From Terriglobus sp. TAA 43 (lineage in GTDB: Bacteria; Acidobacteriota; Terriglobia; Terriglobales; Acidobacteriaceae): a stretch of 64,000 bases of DNA. The position numbers and the translations under genes are program-made. Positions 48,501-56,958 of this stretch are shown here, piece by piece (position 1 is the first letter of the stretch; each line of letters starts with the position of its first letter). Where the stretch lies: positions 62,001-126,000 of the forward strand of contig NZ_JUGR01000003.1 of the NCBI RefSeq assembly GCF_000800015.1, read 5' to 3'. The notes under the pieces were generated by a model that was not told the DNA's origin, did not search any database, and saw only the letters and a program-made list of their open reading frames with translations.

Positions 48501-48919
48501 AATGCCTCCGTCACGCTGTCGTCGACCTTAAGAGTGCCCCAACCTGATGCGCTGTAATGATAGGTGGACAGCTTGGCGGCCATCCTACGAATCCCTAAAT
48601 GGCGCTGTCAAGCACCAAACGGTGGAGAATCTGCTTGTTCCAAGAAAAAGCAGTATAGGGAACTTTCGCCGACACTTTGCAACCTAGCCAGGAACACGCA
48701 GCAATGTCGCTTGTGACTTGGATACTAGGAGTCACATCTCTGCGAATAGGCGGTTTATGGGTGAATCGTCGTCGCTGCGATGCGCGTGGCCTCGCCCGAG
48801 ATTGGCTGCGATCTTCAGTGGACTCACGCGATTCTCTGCGAAGATCACTAGGTGAATTGCACGAACCTGTCTAACAGTTGTCTTGTGGTAGAGTTCCTGT
48901 CACTGCATGGGATGTGGCT
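48501..48919. other. divergent intergenic region between receptor and GntR/LacI regulator
   Basis: About 420 bp, no gene. It holds the SD of the receptor at its left edge, the ATGATAGGT-type motif at 48551-48565, and presumably both promoters. Confidence 0.4.
48551..48565. promoter_or_regulatory. GCTGTAATGATAGGT, candidate operator
   Basis: Matches 13 of 15 bases of CCTGTCATGATAGGT at 51490-51504. It lies 51 bp upstream of the receptor start, on the promoter side, and 355 bp from the GntR/LacI-type regulator gene. Confidence 0.5.
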
Positions 48920-50008
48920 ATGACCAATCACAAGTACCAGGAAATTATTAAGAAACTTCAAGATGATCTGAGTTCCGGTAAATACAAGCCGGGTCAGAGG
49001 CTGCCCAGTGAAACCGAACTGGTGCGCCGGTATGGTGTCTCTCGCATGACCGTGTTCCGCGCGATGCAGGAACTGCAACATCAGGGGCTAATCGTCCGAC
49101 GAATTGGCTCTGGATCTTATGTCTCCACAGAACGGTCATCGAACGAGCATGTCTTTGGACTGCTTATTCCGGAACTGGGAGAAACGGAGATTTTCGAGGC
49201 CATCTGCAAAGGAATCATGGATGCTCCGCAAGCGTCTCGTCATTCGCTGTTATGGGGTAATACTGCATCCAGCCAAAACACGAAAGAGCAAGCCGCGGAA
49301 CAGTTGTGTCGGCACTACATCGAGAGAAAGGTCTCCGGTGTTTTTTTCGCACCGCTTGAGTTCTCTCCCGATCGCTATCAGGCGAATCAGAGGGTCGTCT
49401 TGGCTCTTCGTAAGGCTGCTATTCCCGTCGTGTTGCTGGATCGTTGCTTGGAGCCATATCCGAACAGGAGCCTCTTCGACCTGGTCGGTATAGACAATCG
49501 GCGTGCCGCGTACGTCGCCACGGCGCATCTCATTCGCTCGGGTGCAAAGCGGATCGCGTTCTTCGCACGCCCTGAGTCGGCCTCCACGGTCGATGCGCGA
49601 ATTGCTGGCTATCGCGAAGCCTTGATCCAGGACGACGCACGCAATCGAAAACCGATGGTTTGTATGGGGGATGCGACGGATGCGTCCTTTGTCAAGGAGT
49701 GCCTGAAAAAGCATCAACCGGATGCGTTTCTCTGCGGCAACGATCTGACGGCAGGGCATCTGATGCACACCCTGCTCGCAATGGACAAACGCATTCCGAA
49801 TGAAATCAAGCTCGTGGGATTCGACGATGTGAAGTATTCGAAGCTTTTGCCCGTACCACTCACGACACAGCATCAACCATGCAGGCACATTGGCCAGGTC
49901 GCGCTGTCTGTCATGCTGGATCGGATGCAGACGCCCGATCTGCCACCACGTGATGTTTTACTCGACTGTCGATTGGTGGTGAGGCAATCGTGTGGTGGAA
50001 GTGAATAG
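48920..50008 (+). CDS. GntR-DNA-binding / LacI-effector hybrid regulator (AraR-type)
   Basis: Protein of 362 residues. Winged helix at the N-terminus (PSETELVRRYGVSRMTVFRA, then MQELQHQGLIVRRIG) joined to a periplasmic-binding-protein-like domain (VFGLLIPELGETEIFEAI, then LVGIDNRRAAYVATAHLIRS, VGFDDVKYSK). This pairing is known from AraR of Bacillus, which senses arabinose. The ATG is preceded by GGGATG; a TTG 14 codons upstream is unlikely. It faces the receptor gene divergently. It should control the receptor and the esterase/GH32 operon through the ATGATAGGT sites. Confidence 0.88.
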   Translation: MTNHKYQEIIKKLQDDLSSGKYKPGQRLPSETELVRRYGVSRMTVFRAMQELQHQGLIVRRIGSGSYVSTERSSNEHVFGLLIPELGETEIFEAICKGIMDAPQASRHSLLWGNTASSQNTKEQAAEQLCRHYIERKVSGVFFAPLEFSPDRYQANQRVVLALRKAAIPVVLLDRCLEPYPNRSLFDLVGIDNRRAAYVATAHLIRSGAKRIAFFARPESASTVDARIAGYREALIQDDARNRKPMVCMGDATDASFVKECLKKHQPDAFLCGNDLTAGHLMHTLLAMDKRIPNEIKLVGFDDVKYSKLLPVPLTTQHQPCRHIGQVALSVMLDRMQTPDLPPRDVLLDCRLVVRQSCGGSE

Positions 50009-50011
50009 ATA

Positions 50012-50038
50012 GGGTTCTTCGCAGCCAGCGAAGAACCC
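50012..50038. terminator. perfect 11-bp hairpin between convergent genes
   Basis: GGGTTCTTCGC-AGCCA-GCGAAGAACCC starts 3 bp past the regulator stop. It is placed to serve both the regulator and the converging ceramidase-like gene. Confidence 0.65.
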
Positions 50039-50046
50039 AAATCGAG

Positions 50047-51429
50047 TCAGTACTGTATGCGTGGCATCAAGCTGATGATGCCATCCACAATCGAGGTTTC
50101 AGCGCAGCCTGGCTTCAGTCTTGAAGAGAGAACTTCGAATGTATTGTGACCAAACGATGCATCGTCAGGAATGTATCCGGAGTTCGCCATACCGTTGGTA
50201 AGAGTTGCCATCATCGTCTTCTTGTACGGAGACTCGCTCTTAAGGCGTTGCGAAATCTCGTTGTAGACCTCGCCATTTACCGCACCAATTGCGACGTCAT
50301 CGATCATCAGAAGGCCGAGTTGAAGTTTCACGGGCGGCCCGTCCTGATATGTTCCTGCGGATCCTGCTCTTCCCTGGTCGGTTCGCTGCCGGCCCGGGCA
50401 TGTTATCTGTTTCACTGCGCCAAAGAGGCGCCCTTCACTCTGCCCTTGCCCCGACGTTCTCACAACATGCAGCACCTCTTCCCCAAGAAGCTGCCCCATG
50501 GAAAGAATCATGCTCTTTTGTTCCTCCATGAGCTGTTTCACCTCTGGATTCGAGCGATCGAGTCCCTCACCACCAGGAGGCAACGAGTTCTTAATGTCCT
50601 GCCCTCGTTTGGCGTAGTCATCAATGCGAATCTGTCGAAGATCGTAAGTCTGTTGGAAGAAGATGGGATTCTGGTCGCCCGCAGCCCCCTCCGACCATAG
50701 GGCGATCATCTTATCTCCATAGTGCTTTTCAATGTAGCGAGAGGTTGCACCGGGGATGTCGGCGCTTACCATATCGAGCACACCGGTAATCACGGCGTGC
50801 ATCGCGTAGTTGTAATAGACCGCAATAGGCTTCCCGTCCAATGCCTCAAATTTCACTACGGCAACCGTTTTGTCGGACAGTCCGAGGTAGTTAGCACCCT
50901 CCCACCAGCCATGCGTCACAGGGTCAATCTGGTCGCGCTGCACATTGAGGAAAGATACTCCCGTTCCGTAGCTGATCCGGGCGGGCTGGAGTGCGGCCTT
51001 TGCCGCCTTTGCAGCCTGAAAGATTTTGTCTTCATAGGTGCGGGCAGCGGGCGTCTCTTCCATTCCGTTCGCTCCCCTGCGGTAGGGAGAAGGAACGCTG
51101 TGGGAATGGGTTGCGGTGATCAAAACGTTTGTCGCAGGAATGCCTAGTTCCTTCTCGACTCGTTGTGAGACATGTTCCCACACCGGATTCGGGACACCTC
51201 CCGCATCCAACGTGATCAGCGCCACGCTTGATGCACCATTGCTCACGACCACGGCGCGCGCGTAAACGGGATCGAGCACACCCCGGTAGTTCTTAGGCAA
51301 GTCCGATTGCTGGAGCGTTATGTCCACCTTGGCCGCACCAGCCCGGAATGTCCCCTGTTTGATCGTCTCCGCGGAAGCAGAAAGTAAGACCACGGCGAGC
51401 ATGCAACCCACCAACCTCTTGGAGCGCAT
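50047..51429 (-). CDS. neutral-ceramidase-like (N-terminal domain) secreted hydrolase
   Basis: Exported protein of 460 residues of the neutral/alkaline non-lysosomal ceramidase N-terminal family. It has a signal peptide (LVGCMLAVVLLSASAE), the Zn-ligand region ITATHSHSVPSPYRRG, ITLDAGGVPNPVWE, and the C-terminal NGMANSGYIPDDASFG. True neutral ceramidases are about 650-700 residues with a second Ig-like domain, which is missing here. Many bacterial members of this short form have no assigned substrate. It is divergent to the SGNH gene at 51559 with an ATGATAGGT site between them. Confidence 0.8.
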   Translation of the reverse strand: MRSKRLVGCMLAVVLLSASAETIKQGTFRAGAAKVDITLQQSDLPKNYRGVLDPVYARAVVVSNGASSVALITLDAGGVPNPVWEHVSQRVEKELGIPATNVLITATHSHSVPSPYRRGANGMEETPAARTYEDKIFQAAKAAKAALQPARISYGTGVSFLNVQRDQIDPVTHGWWEGANYLGLSDKTVAVVKFEALDGKPIAVYYNYAMHAVITGVLDMVSADIPGATSRYIEKHYGDKMIALWSEGAAGDQNPIFFQQTYDLRQIRIDDYAKRGQDIKNSLPPGGEGLDRSNPEVKQLMEEQKSMILSMGQLLGEEVLHVVRTSGQGQSEGRLFGAVKQITCPGRQRTDQGRAGSAGTYQDGPPVKLQLGLLMIDDVAIGAVNGEVYNEISQRLKSESPYKKTMMATLTNGMANSGYIPDDASFGHNTFEVLSSRLKPGCAETSIVDGIISLMPRIQY

Positions 51430-51489
51430 CTGTTTTTCCTCCCGATTGCCTTCGTCTTTAAGGCTTCGCGAATGGTAGCAGGATATGCT

Positions 51490-51504
51490 CCTGTCATGAT
51501 AGGT
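51490..51504. promoter_or_regulatory. CCTGTCATGATAGGT, candidate operator
   Basis: Near-palindrome (CCTGTCATGATAGG, centre TCATGA) between the divergent ceramidase-like and SGNH genes. Matches the site at 48551 at 13 of 15 bases. It lies 55 bp before the SGNH start. Confidence 0.5.
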
Positions 51505-51558
51505 TTGATGCCTGAAGATTTCGACCGTTCAATCTCTCATCACTTCGCAGGAGTCGTC

Positions 51559-52380
51559 ATGAGGTCCGTATTACTCGCTCTATTGGCAACTGCGCTCGTA
51601 ACGCAACATGCTCCAGCGCAAGCCTCTACTTCTTCCACCCCAGGCAATTCCGCCAATACAACTCCTGTTCCGCAACAGCTCACCGCAGAGGAGCGTGAAG
51701 CGCGCATCCAGGCACGTCGAGAACAGATGTTGAAAGACTGGCCTAATCTTTCCCGATACCGCGATGCAGATGCGCTTGTGAAGCAACCCGTGGTCGCCGT
51801 GTTTATGGGGGATTCCATTACAGAATTGTGGTCCGCGAAACCGGAGACCTTCTTCCCGGGGAAGCCATACTTGAACCGCGGCATCGGTGGGCAGACGACT
51901 CCCCAGATGTTGCTTCGTTTCTTCCAGGACGTGGTGCAGCTAAAGCCCAACGTGGTAGTGATCAACGGTGGAACGAACGATATTGCTGGAAATACCGGAC
52001 CATCGTCCATCGAGATGATTGAACACAACTTAGAAGCGATGGCGGAGATCGCAGAGGCGCATGGGATACGTGTCGTCCTAACGTCCGTCACCCCGGCATT
52101 TGATTATCCATGGCGAAAAGGCCTGGAGCCCGCGCACAAGGTGGTTGCATTGAATGCCTGGATCAAAGCCTTCTGCGCCGAGAGACGGTACATCTACGCC
52201 GACTACTTCACCCCGATGGCGGATGAAAAGCAAGGGATGAAAGAAGGTCTGAGTGTGGATGGCATTCATCCGACGGCCGAGGGATACAAGATCATGGCCC
52301 CTATTGCAGAAAGCGCGATAACGCAGGCACTGCAGGGTTCAACCACTCAATCAAGCAAGATACTTACGCCCCATGAATAA
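51559..52380 (+). CDS. secreted SGNH/GDSL esterase
   Basis: Esterase of 273 residues with a signal peptide (RSVLLALLATALVTQHAPAQ). Block I FMGDSITELW (Ser), block II RGIGGQTTPQML (Gly), block III NGGTNDIAGN (Asn) and the terminal Asp/His pair in VDGIHPTAEGYKIM. It resembles PAF-acetylhydrolase-like and rhamnogalacturonan/xylan acetyl-esterases. The start ATG has an AGGAGTCG SD; the frame opens earlier at 51472 without one. Its stop overlaps the next gene by 8 bp, so the two are coupled. Confidence 0.88.
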   Translation: MRSVLLALLATALVTQHAPAQASTSSTPGNSANTTPVPQQLTAEEREARIQARREQMLKDWPNLSRYRDADALVKQPVVAVFMGDSITELWSAKPETFFPGKPYLNRGIGGQTTPQMLLRFFQDVVQLKPNVVVINGGTNDIAGNTGPSSIEMIEHNLEAMAEIAEAHGIRVVLTSVTPAFDYPWRKGLEPAHKVVALNAWIKAFCAERRYIYADYFTPMADEKQGMKEGLSVDGIHPTAEGYKIMAPIAESAITQALQGSTTQSSKILTPHE

Positions 52381-53596
52381 GACACGCATCGTCCGCATCT
52401 CCTTGTTCTTCGCGGCATCCGCACTCCTCGGCATGACGCAGATGGATGCACAGTTGACGGATTCACAAGGGGGGAGAACAGCTGTTGCGACCGCGCGAGG
52501 CAGTCGCGCTGCGTCCAACTATCCCAACAATGCCCTCGTCTCCCCAGAGGTACATGACGATCGGACTGTGACCTTTCGATTCCGCGCACCGCTGGCGAAA
52601 AGCGTGTCCTTGATTGGAGAGATCACGCGTGGCCAAGGACCCCAACCACTGAGCAAGGACGACACTGGCATATGGTCTCTTACGACGGTGCCACTGGATC
52701 CGGAAATATGGATCTACAATTTCCGCGTGGATGGTGTCGACGTCCTCGATCCGTCCAATCCATCTGTAAAACCGGTGCCTCCCGGTCAGCTCATCTCCAA
52801 TTTCGTTGAAGTGCCGGGAGCATCCCCGGCGATCTACGATTCACAAGCTGTCCCCCACGGACAAGTGCGCATGATGCTGTACGAGTCCAAGGCGATGGGA
52901 TTCACCCGCGCACTATGGGTGTACACGCCACCGGGATACGACACGAGCAAACAAAAATACCCCGCTCTCTATCTGCTGCACGGCAACGGTGAGGATATTG
53001 CGGGATGGGTGCGTAACGGTCGCGCCAACATCATCCTGGACAATCTGTTGGCGACAGGCAAAATTCACCCCATGCTCGTCGTCATGCCACAGGGACACGC
53101 TCTCCAGGCGCCCGGCGTCGAACCTCTTCAGCGCGTCACCGGAGAGAACAGCATGTTTTCCCCCCTCTTTCCAAGCGACCTTCTGGACCAAGTCATCCCC
53201 CTGGTCGAACATGAATTTCGAGTGCGCACATCTCCTGACGCGCGTGCCATTGCTGGTTTGTCCATGGGCGGCGGCCAGGCGCTCTCCATCGGACTGTCTC
53301 ACCCGGAACTGTTCCGATATGTTCTTGGTTATAGCGCTGCCATTGGCCCAAACTTTCTGGATCTTCAAAATGTCGAGAGCCAGGTCGAAAATAATCCCAC
53401 ACTCACCAACCAACGCTTCAAGCTGATCTGGATCTCCATCGGCCGACAAGATTTCCTGTTTGGTCCCAATCACACGCTCCACGAAACACTCGCCGCACAC
53501 GACGTCCACCACCAATACGTGGAGACGGAAGGTGCTCACGTGTGGAGCGTTTGGAGAAAGAATCTCGCACAATCACTTCCCTTGCTCTTTCGATAG
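52373..53596 (+). CDS. secreted CE1-type esterase with N-terminal E-set/CBM48-like domain
   Basis: Protein of 407 residues. A signal peptide precedes an N-terminal beta-sandwich (VTFRFRAPLAKSVSLIGEI, then WIYNFRVDGVDVLDPSNPSV), a fold common in glycogen-branching and feruloyl-esterase-type enzymes. The catalytic alpha/beta domain shows YPALYLLHGNGEDIAGWVRN, nucleophile Ser in GLSMGGGQAL and His in GAHVWSVW. It belongs to the feruloyl/acetyl-xylan esterase family (CE1-like). The start overlaps the stop of the SGNH gene by 8 bp (ATGAATAA). The neighbouring GH32 suggests the target is an acylated sugar polymer. Confidence 0.87.
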   Translation: MNKTRIVRISLFFAASALLGMTQMDAQLTDSQGGRTAVATARGSRAASNYPNNALVSPEVHDDRTVTFRFRAPLAKSVSLIGEITRGQGPQPLSKDDTGIWSLTTVPLDPEIWIYNFRVDGVDVLDPSNPSVKPVPPGQLISNFVEVPGASPAIYDSQAVPHGQVRMMLYESKAMGFTRALWVYTPPGYDTSKQKYPALYLLHGNGEDIAGWVRNGRANIILDNLLATGKIHPMLVVMPQGHALQAPGVEPLQRVTGENSMFSPLFPSDLLDQVIPLVEHEFRVRTSPDARAIAGLSMGGGQALSIGLSHPELFRYVLGYSAAIGPNFLDLQNVESQVENNPTLTNQRFKLIWISIGRQDFLFGPNHTLHETLAAHDVHHQYVETEGAHVWSVWRKNLAQSLPLLFR

Positions 53597-53651
53597 TTTG
53601 AGAACGCATCCAAGAGGATGAGCGAAGCCAAGCAGTGACGAGGCCTGAGAT

Positions 53652-55145
53652 ATGAATCGAAGACAGTTCCTTCAAGCAACGTCAGCGGTATTAGCGCATC
53701 AAGGCTTGGCTCATGCAGCGATCCATGCAGTTGACGTAAACGAAACTTCCCTTGCTCGGGACCCGCGTCGCCCGCAGTTCCACTTGCTGCCAGCAAAGAA
53801 CTGGATGAATGATCCAAATGGCCCCATCTACTTCAATGGCCGTTACCATATGTTCTTTCAGTACAACCCTCAAGCCGCCGTATGGGGCAACATGAGCTGG
53901 AACCATGCGGCCTCGCCCGACATGATCCACTGGGAGCATCTCCCTGTAGCGCTCGTACCCACTTCCGACGGCCCGGATTCTGCTGGTTGTTTCTCAGGAT
54001 CGACCATCACTGTTCCCCACGGTGGCGGGCAGCGTGTTTACGCGTTGTACACAGGGGTCGTGCACGACAAGCAGAATGAAACGATTCGCAACGAAGGCCT
54101 GCGTGAATCGCAGTGCCTTGCGTGGTCGGACGACCCGATGTTGCGCACGTGGCAAAAACAAGCAGAACCCATTCTCCCAAGGCCTCCACAGGGCCTCCAC
54201 ATCACGGGCTTCCGCGATCCTTGCCTCTTGGAGCAAGACGGTAGCTATCTCATGATCGTCGGTTCAGGCATCAACTCCGTCGGCGGGTGCGCCTTGCTCT
54301 ATCGCTCACCAGATCTGAAGCAATGGGACTATCTGCATCCCATTGCAACCGGAAGTTGGAATGGTGCCGTTTCCTCAAATCCAGTGGACGACGGCGAGAT
54401 GTGGGAGTGCCCGGACCTATTTGCTCTGGATGGCAAGTTCGTGCTCATCTATTCAACCCTTCGTCGAGTCTTCTGGCAATCGGGGACACTTGATCCCGCC
54501 ACACTCCGATTCACCCCGGAAAAGGGGGGCTTGCTCGACCTCGGTGATTTCTATGCACCGAAGACACAGTTGGACGCAAACGGTCGACGTATCCTATGGG
54601 GCTGGATCCCAGAGAAACGTTCCGAAGCGGCGATGCGCGAAGCGGGATGGTCCGGCATGATGAGTTTGCCGCGTGTATTGCGGCTCTCGCCGGATGGAAC
54701 GCTCCGGATCCAACTACTACCAGAGCTCAAGACACTCCGCTCGGACGCAGGTCTTCCTATGACACGAAGTAGGGCGGAAGTCACATTAACTCTTCCCGTA
54801 GCAAACGGTGAGATCACTTGCAAGGGTAAGAGAGGCCAGCCTCTGCATGTCTCGATTCAACTCGCGGGAAACGAGATTTTGAGTATCGAATATCTCCCGG
54901 GCTTGCACGCGGTTCGGATGGCAGACAGAGAGGTTGCTCTCGATGAAACGCACTTCCCCTCCCTGCATCTTCTGGTTGACGGCTCTATCGTTGAAGCCAT
55001 CGTGAGTGAAACGATGGCTTGTACCAAGCGCTTCTACTATGACGGTGACTTGGCACCGGATGTCACGATTCACATAACAGGGGGCGTGGATTCCGTTGAG
55101 TGCTGGAAAGTCAGGCCCATCTCGAACGATCGTCTTACCACATGA
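53652..55145 (+). CDS. GH32 fructanase/invertase, Tat-exported
   Basis: Glycoside hydrolase of 497 residues cleaving beta-fructosyl linkages (sucrose, levan or inulin). The N-terminus NRRQFLQATSAVLAHQG is a Tat signal. The three catalytic residues are all visible: nucleophile Asp (about 54) in NWMNDPNGPIYF, stabiliser Asp in FRDPC (about 188) and acid/base Glu in MWECPD (about 251). The C-terminal beta-sandwich is complete. It follows the two esterases on the plus strand. Sucrose or levan specificity cannot be decided. The released fructose would feed the PfkB kinase at 33958. Confidence 0.93.
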   Translation: MNRRQFLQATSAVLAHQGLAHAAIHAVDVNETSLARDPRRPQFHLLPAKNWMNDPNGPIYFNGRYHMFFQYNPQAAVWGNMSWNHAASPDMIHWEHLPVALVPTSDGPDSAGCFSGSTITVPHGGGQRVYALYTGVVHDKQNETIRNEGLRESQCLAWSDDPMLRTWQKQAEPILPRPPQGLHITGFRDPCLLEQDGSYLMIVGSGINSVGGCALLYRSPDLKQWDYLHPIATGSWNGAVSSNPVDDGEMWECPDLFALDGKFVLIYSTLRRVFWQSGTLDPATLRFTPEKGGLLDLGDFYAPKTQLDANGRRILWGWIPEKRSEAAMREAGWSGMMSLPRVLRLSPDGTLRIQLLPELKTLRSDAGLPMTRSRAEVTLTLPVANGEITCKGKRGQPLHVSIQLAGNEILSIEYLPGLHAVRMADREVALDETHFPSLHLLVDGSIVEAIVSETMACTKRFYYDGDLAPDVTIHITGGVDSVECWKVRPISNDRLTT

Positions 55146-55254
55146 CTGTCGCCTGACTCGACACGGGCACGGCTCAGTCATGTCTTAGAGCTTGGTTCTC
55201 AGTTCATCCAGGCAAATTCTAATTGGTCGAGAACTTCCATTCAGTCCACTGACA

Positions 55255-55803
55255 CTAGGTCCGCCAAACCAGTTTGGAAAACACGTCCGTCGTGATCTGG
55301 CCGGCGCCTTCATCCTCTTCCCGTTGCAGGTAGGAAGCAATCACTCCCAAATATGCCGCGGTTCCAAAAAGCAATGGTGCAAACAACGGTGGCCCCATCA
55401 CGATATTCACCACAGGCATGCGCCAACCGCCTGGTTTGCGAGCTACACCACGAATATGAAAGCCGAAGCCAACCACTCCATCGATCAAGGTCAAGAAAGA
55501 GAGATAGCGCATCCACGTTCTGGCAACCCTCCGCGAGAAGACAGAGGCACAACTTCCCAGTGTTAATGCACTGGACAACAGCACCGGTGTGTACATCACG
55601 GGGTTCGAATAACCACCGCGATAGTGCTCATATCCCACTTCCATCGCACTCACGGCGCTGGAACCAGCCACCATCAACGACAGCGTTCGCTGAAATGTGC
55701 CGTGCTGTAGATGCCGAAGGACGCTGGCGAACGGAGGACGCACCGGTGCCGGAATCCTTCGGAGCATGGCACGCGGCGAAGTGTCCGCAGGCAGCAATCG
55801 CAT
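55255..55803 (-). CDS. hypothetical inner-membrane protein
   Basis: Protein of 182 residues with three to four hydrophobic segments (VMYTPVLLSSALTLGSCASV, then VNIVMGPPLFAPLLFGTAAYL). I do not recognise the family. It begins 2 bp after the stop of the enolase-superfamily gene (TAG GT ATG), so it belongs to the same transcript. The position suggests a membrane accessory of the dehydratase pathway, but nothing in the sequence proves it. Confidence 0.6.
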   Translation of the reverse strand: MRLLPADTSPRAMLRRIPAPVRPPFASVLRHLQHGTFQRTLSLMVAGSSAVSAMEVGYEHYRGGYSNPVMYTPVLLSSALTLGSCASVFSRRVARTWMRYLSFLTLIDGVVGFGFHIRGVARKPGGWRMPVVNIVMGPPLFAPLLFGTAAYLGVIASYLQREEDEGAGQITTDVFSKLVWRT

Positions 55804-55805
55804 AC

Positions 55806-56924
55806 CTATATGTCCACGCGGAACTTTTCCGCGTCTCTGTGCTTGAAATCGATCCCTAACCCTGGGCGTGACAGATCGGGGTGTAGGGCTCCATCCAGCG
55901 GTTCTCGAAATCCATCAAAAAACATGCGCTCAATACGAACGTGGTCATGAAAATACTCCACGTGTCGTAAGGGGCGAGCGGCACAAGCAAGGTGCGTATG
56001 CAACGTTGGCGCACAGTGTGCCGACATAGGAAGCGGGTGCGCGTCACAGAGTGCTGCTACATCCATAAAGCCAGTCACGCCTCCACAGCGCATTGCATCG
56101 GCCTGAAGAATATCGACCGCCTGAGCTTCTAGCATGCGTTGCAAATACATTGCGGTAAAACCATACTCGCCTGCTGCAATATCCATCCCGGCCGGTCCTG
56201 CAGTACGCAGCATGTGTAAGCCCGCAAGATCATCAGAGCTTACAGGTTCTTCAAACCAGGTCACTCTGTCGTCTTCTGAAAACTTCTTCGCGAATGCCAG
56301 CGCCTGTTTGCATGAGTATGCGCCGTTCGCGTCAACAAACAACTCAGCATCGTCGCCGATGGATTCGCGAGCAACCGCAACGCGACGCAGATCCTCTTCA
56401 GGATGGGTCCCAATCTTCATCTTCACGCGCGGTATTCCCTGTTCTACCCAACCGCTCAACTGTTGTTGCAACTGCGCATCCGTATACGTCGTGAATCCAC
56501 CAGAACCATAGACTGGCGCGGAATCACGCATCTGTCCCAACACCCGAACCAGCGGTTGCCCCATCATCTTTGCCTTCAGATCCCACAGAGCAACGTCCAC
56601 CGCTGACAACGCAGTCGCCGCAACTCCCTCGCGCCCATAGTTGCGCTGCTCGTGACGCATCTTCGTAAAGATGGCATTGGTATCGAATGGATCTGATCTA
56701 GCAACCGCCGTATCGATCAAATCTCTTGCAAGCAGAGCTGCAGCTTTGTGGCTGTAGGTATAGCCAAGACCAATAACATCACCGCACTTCAATTCCACAA
56801 GAACAAGCGTGGTGGAATCCCACGAGAAAGTCCCATCACCTTCCGGAGCGTCCGCCGGGATGACGTAGGCACTCACGGTACCGATTGTGATTTGAGCAGA
56901 ACTATTCAAGGCATACCTATACAA
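55806..56924 (-). CDS. enolase-superfamily (mandelate racemase/muconate lactonizing) dehydratase
   Basis: Enzyme of up to 372 residues. Barrel residues: the KxK base in RVKMKIG, metal ligands Asp in LFVDANGAY, Glu in TWFEEPVSS and Glu in IAAGEYGFTA, and the ADAMRCGGVTGF segment. These match sugar-acid dehydratases and cycloisomerases. The start is unclear: TTG at 56924 gives the full frame, and a TTG five codons later is possible; there is no ATG nearby. It lies 34 bp downstream of the TPP enzyme on the minus strand. With the PQQ dehydrogenase it could form an oxidative sugar-acid route, which is inference. Confidence 0.82.
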   Translation of the reverse strand: MYRYALNSSAQITIGTVSAYVIPADAPEGDGTFSWDSTTLVLVELKCGDVIGLGYTYSHKAAALLARDLIDTAVARSDPFDTNAIFTKMRHEQRNYGREGVAATALSAVDVALWDLKAKMMGQPLVRVLGQMRDSAPVYGSGGFTTYTDAQLQQQLSGWVEQGIPRVKMKIGTHPEEDLRRVAVARESIGDDAELFVDANGAYSCKQALAFAKKFSEDDRVTWFEEPVSSDDLAGLHMLRTAGPAGMDIAAGEYGFTAMYLQRMLEAQAVDILQADAMRCGGVTGFMDVAALCDAHPLPMSAHCAPTLHTHLACAARPLRHVEYFHDHVRIERMFFDGFREPLDGALHPDLSRPGLGIDFKHRDAEKFRVDI

Positions 56925-56958
56925 ATCGCGGAACGGTCGCCCATCCCGCGATGCTTAA

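Noticed and set aside
55801-56916. Shared TATAGGTATGC at the starts of the enolase-type and membrane-protein genes
   Set aside because: One copy lies within the coding end of the upstream gene, so it may be chance; no palindrome or third copy was found.
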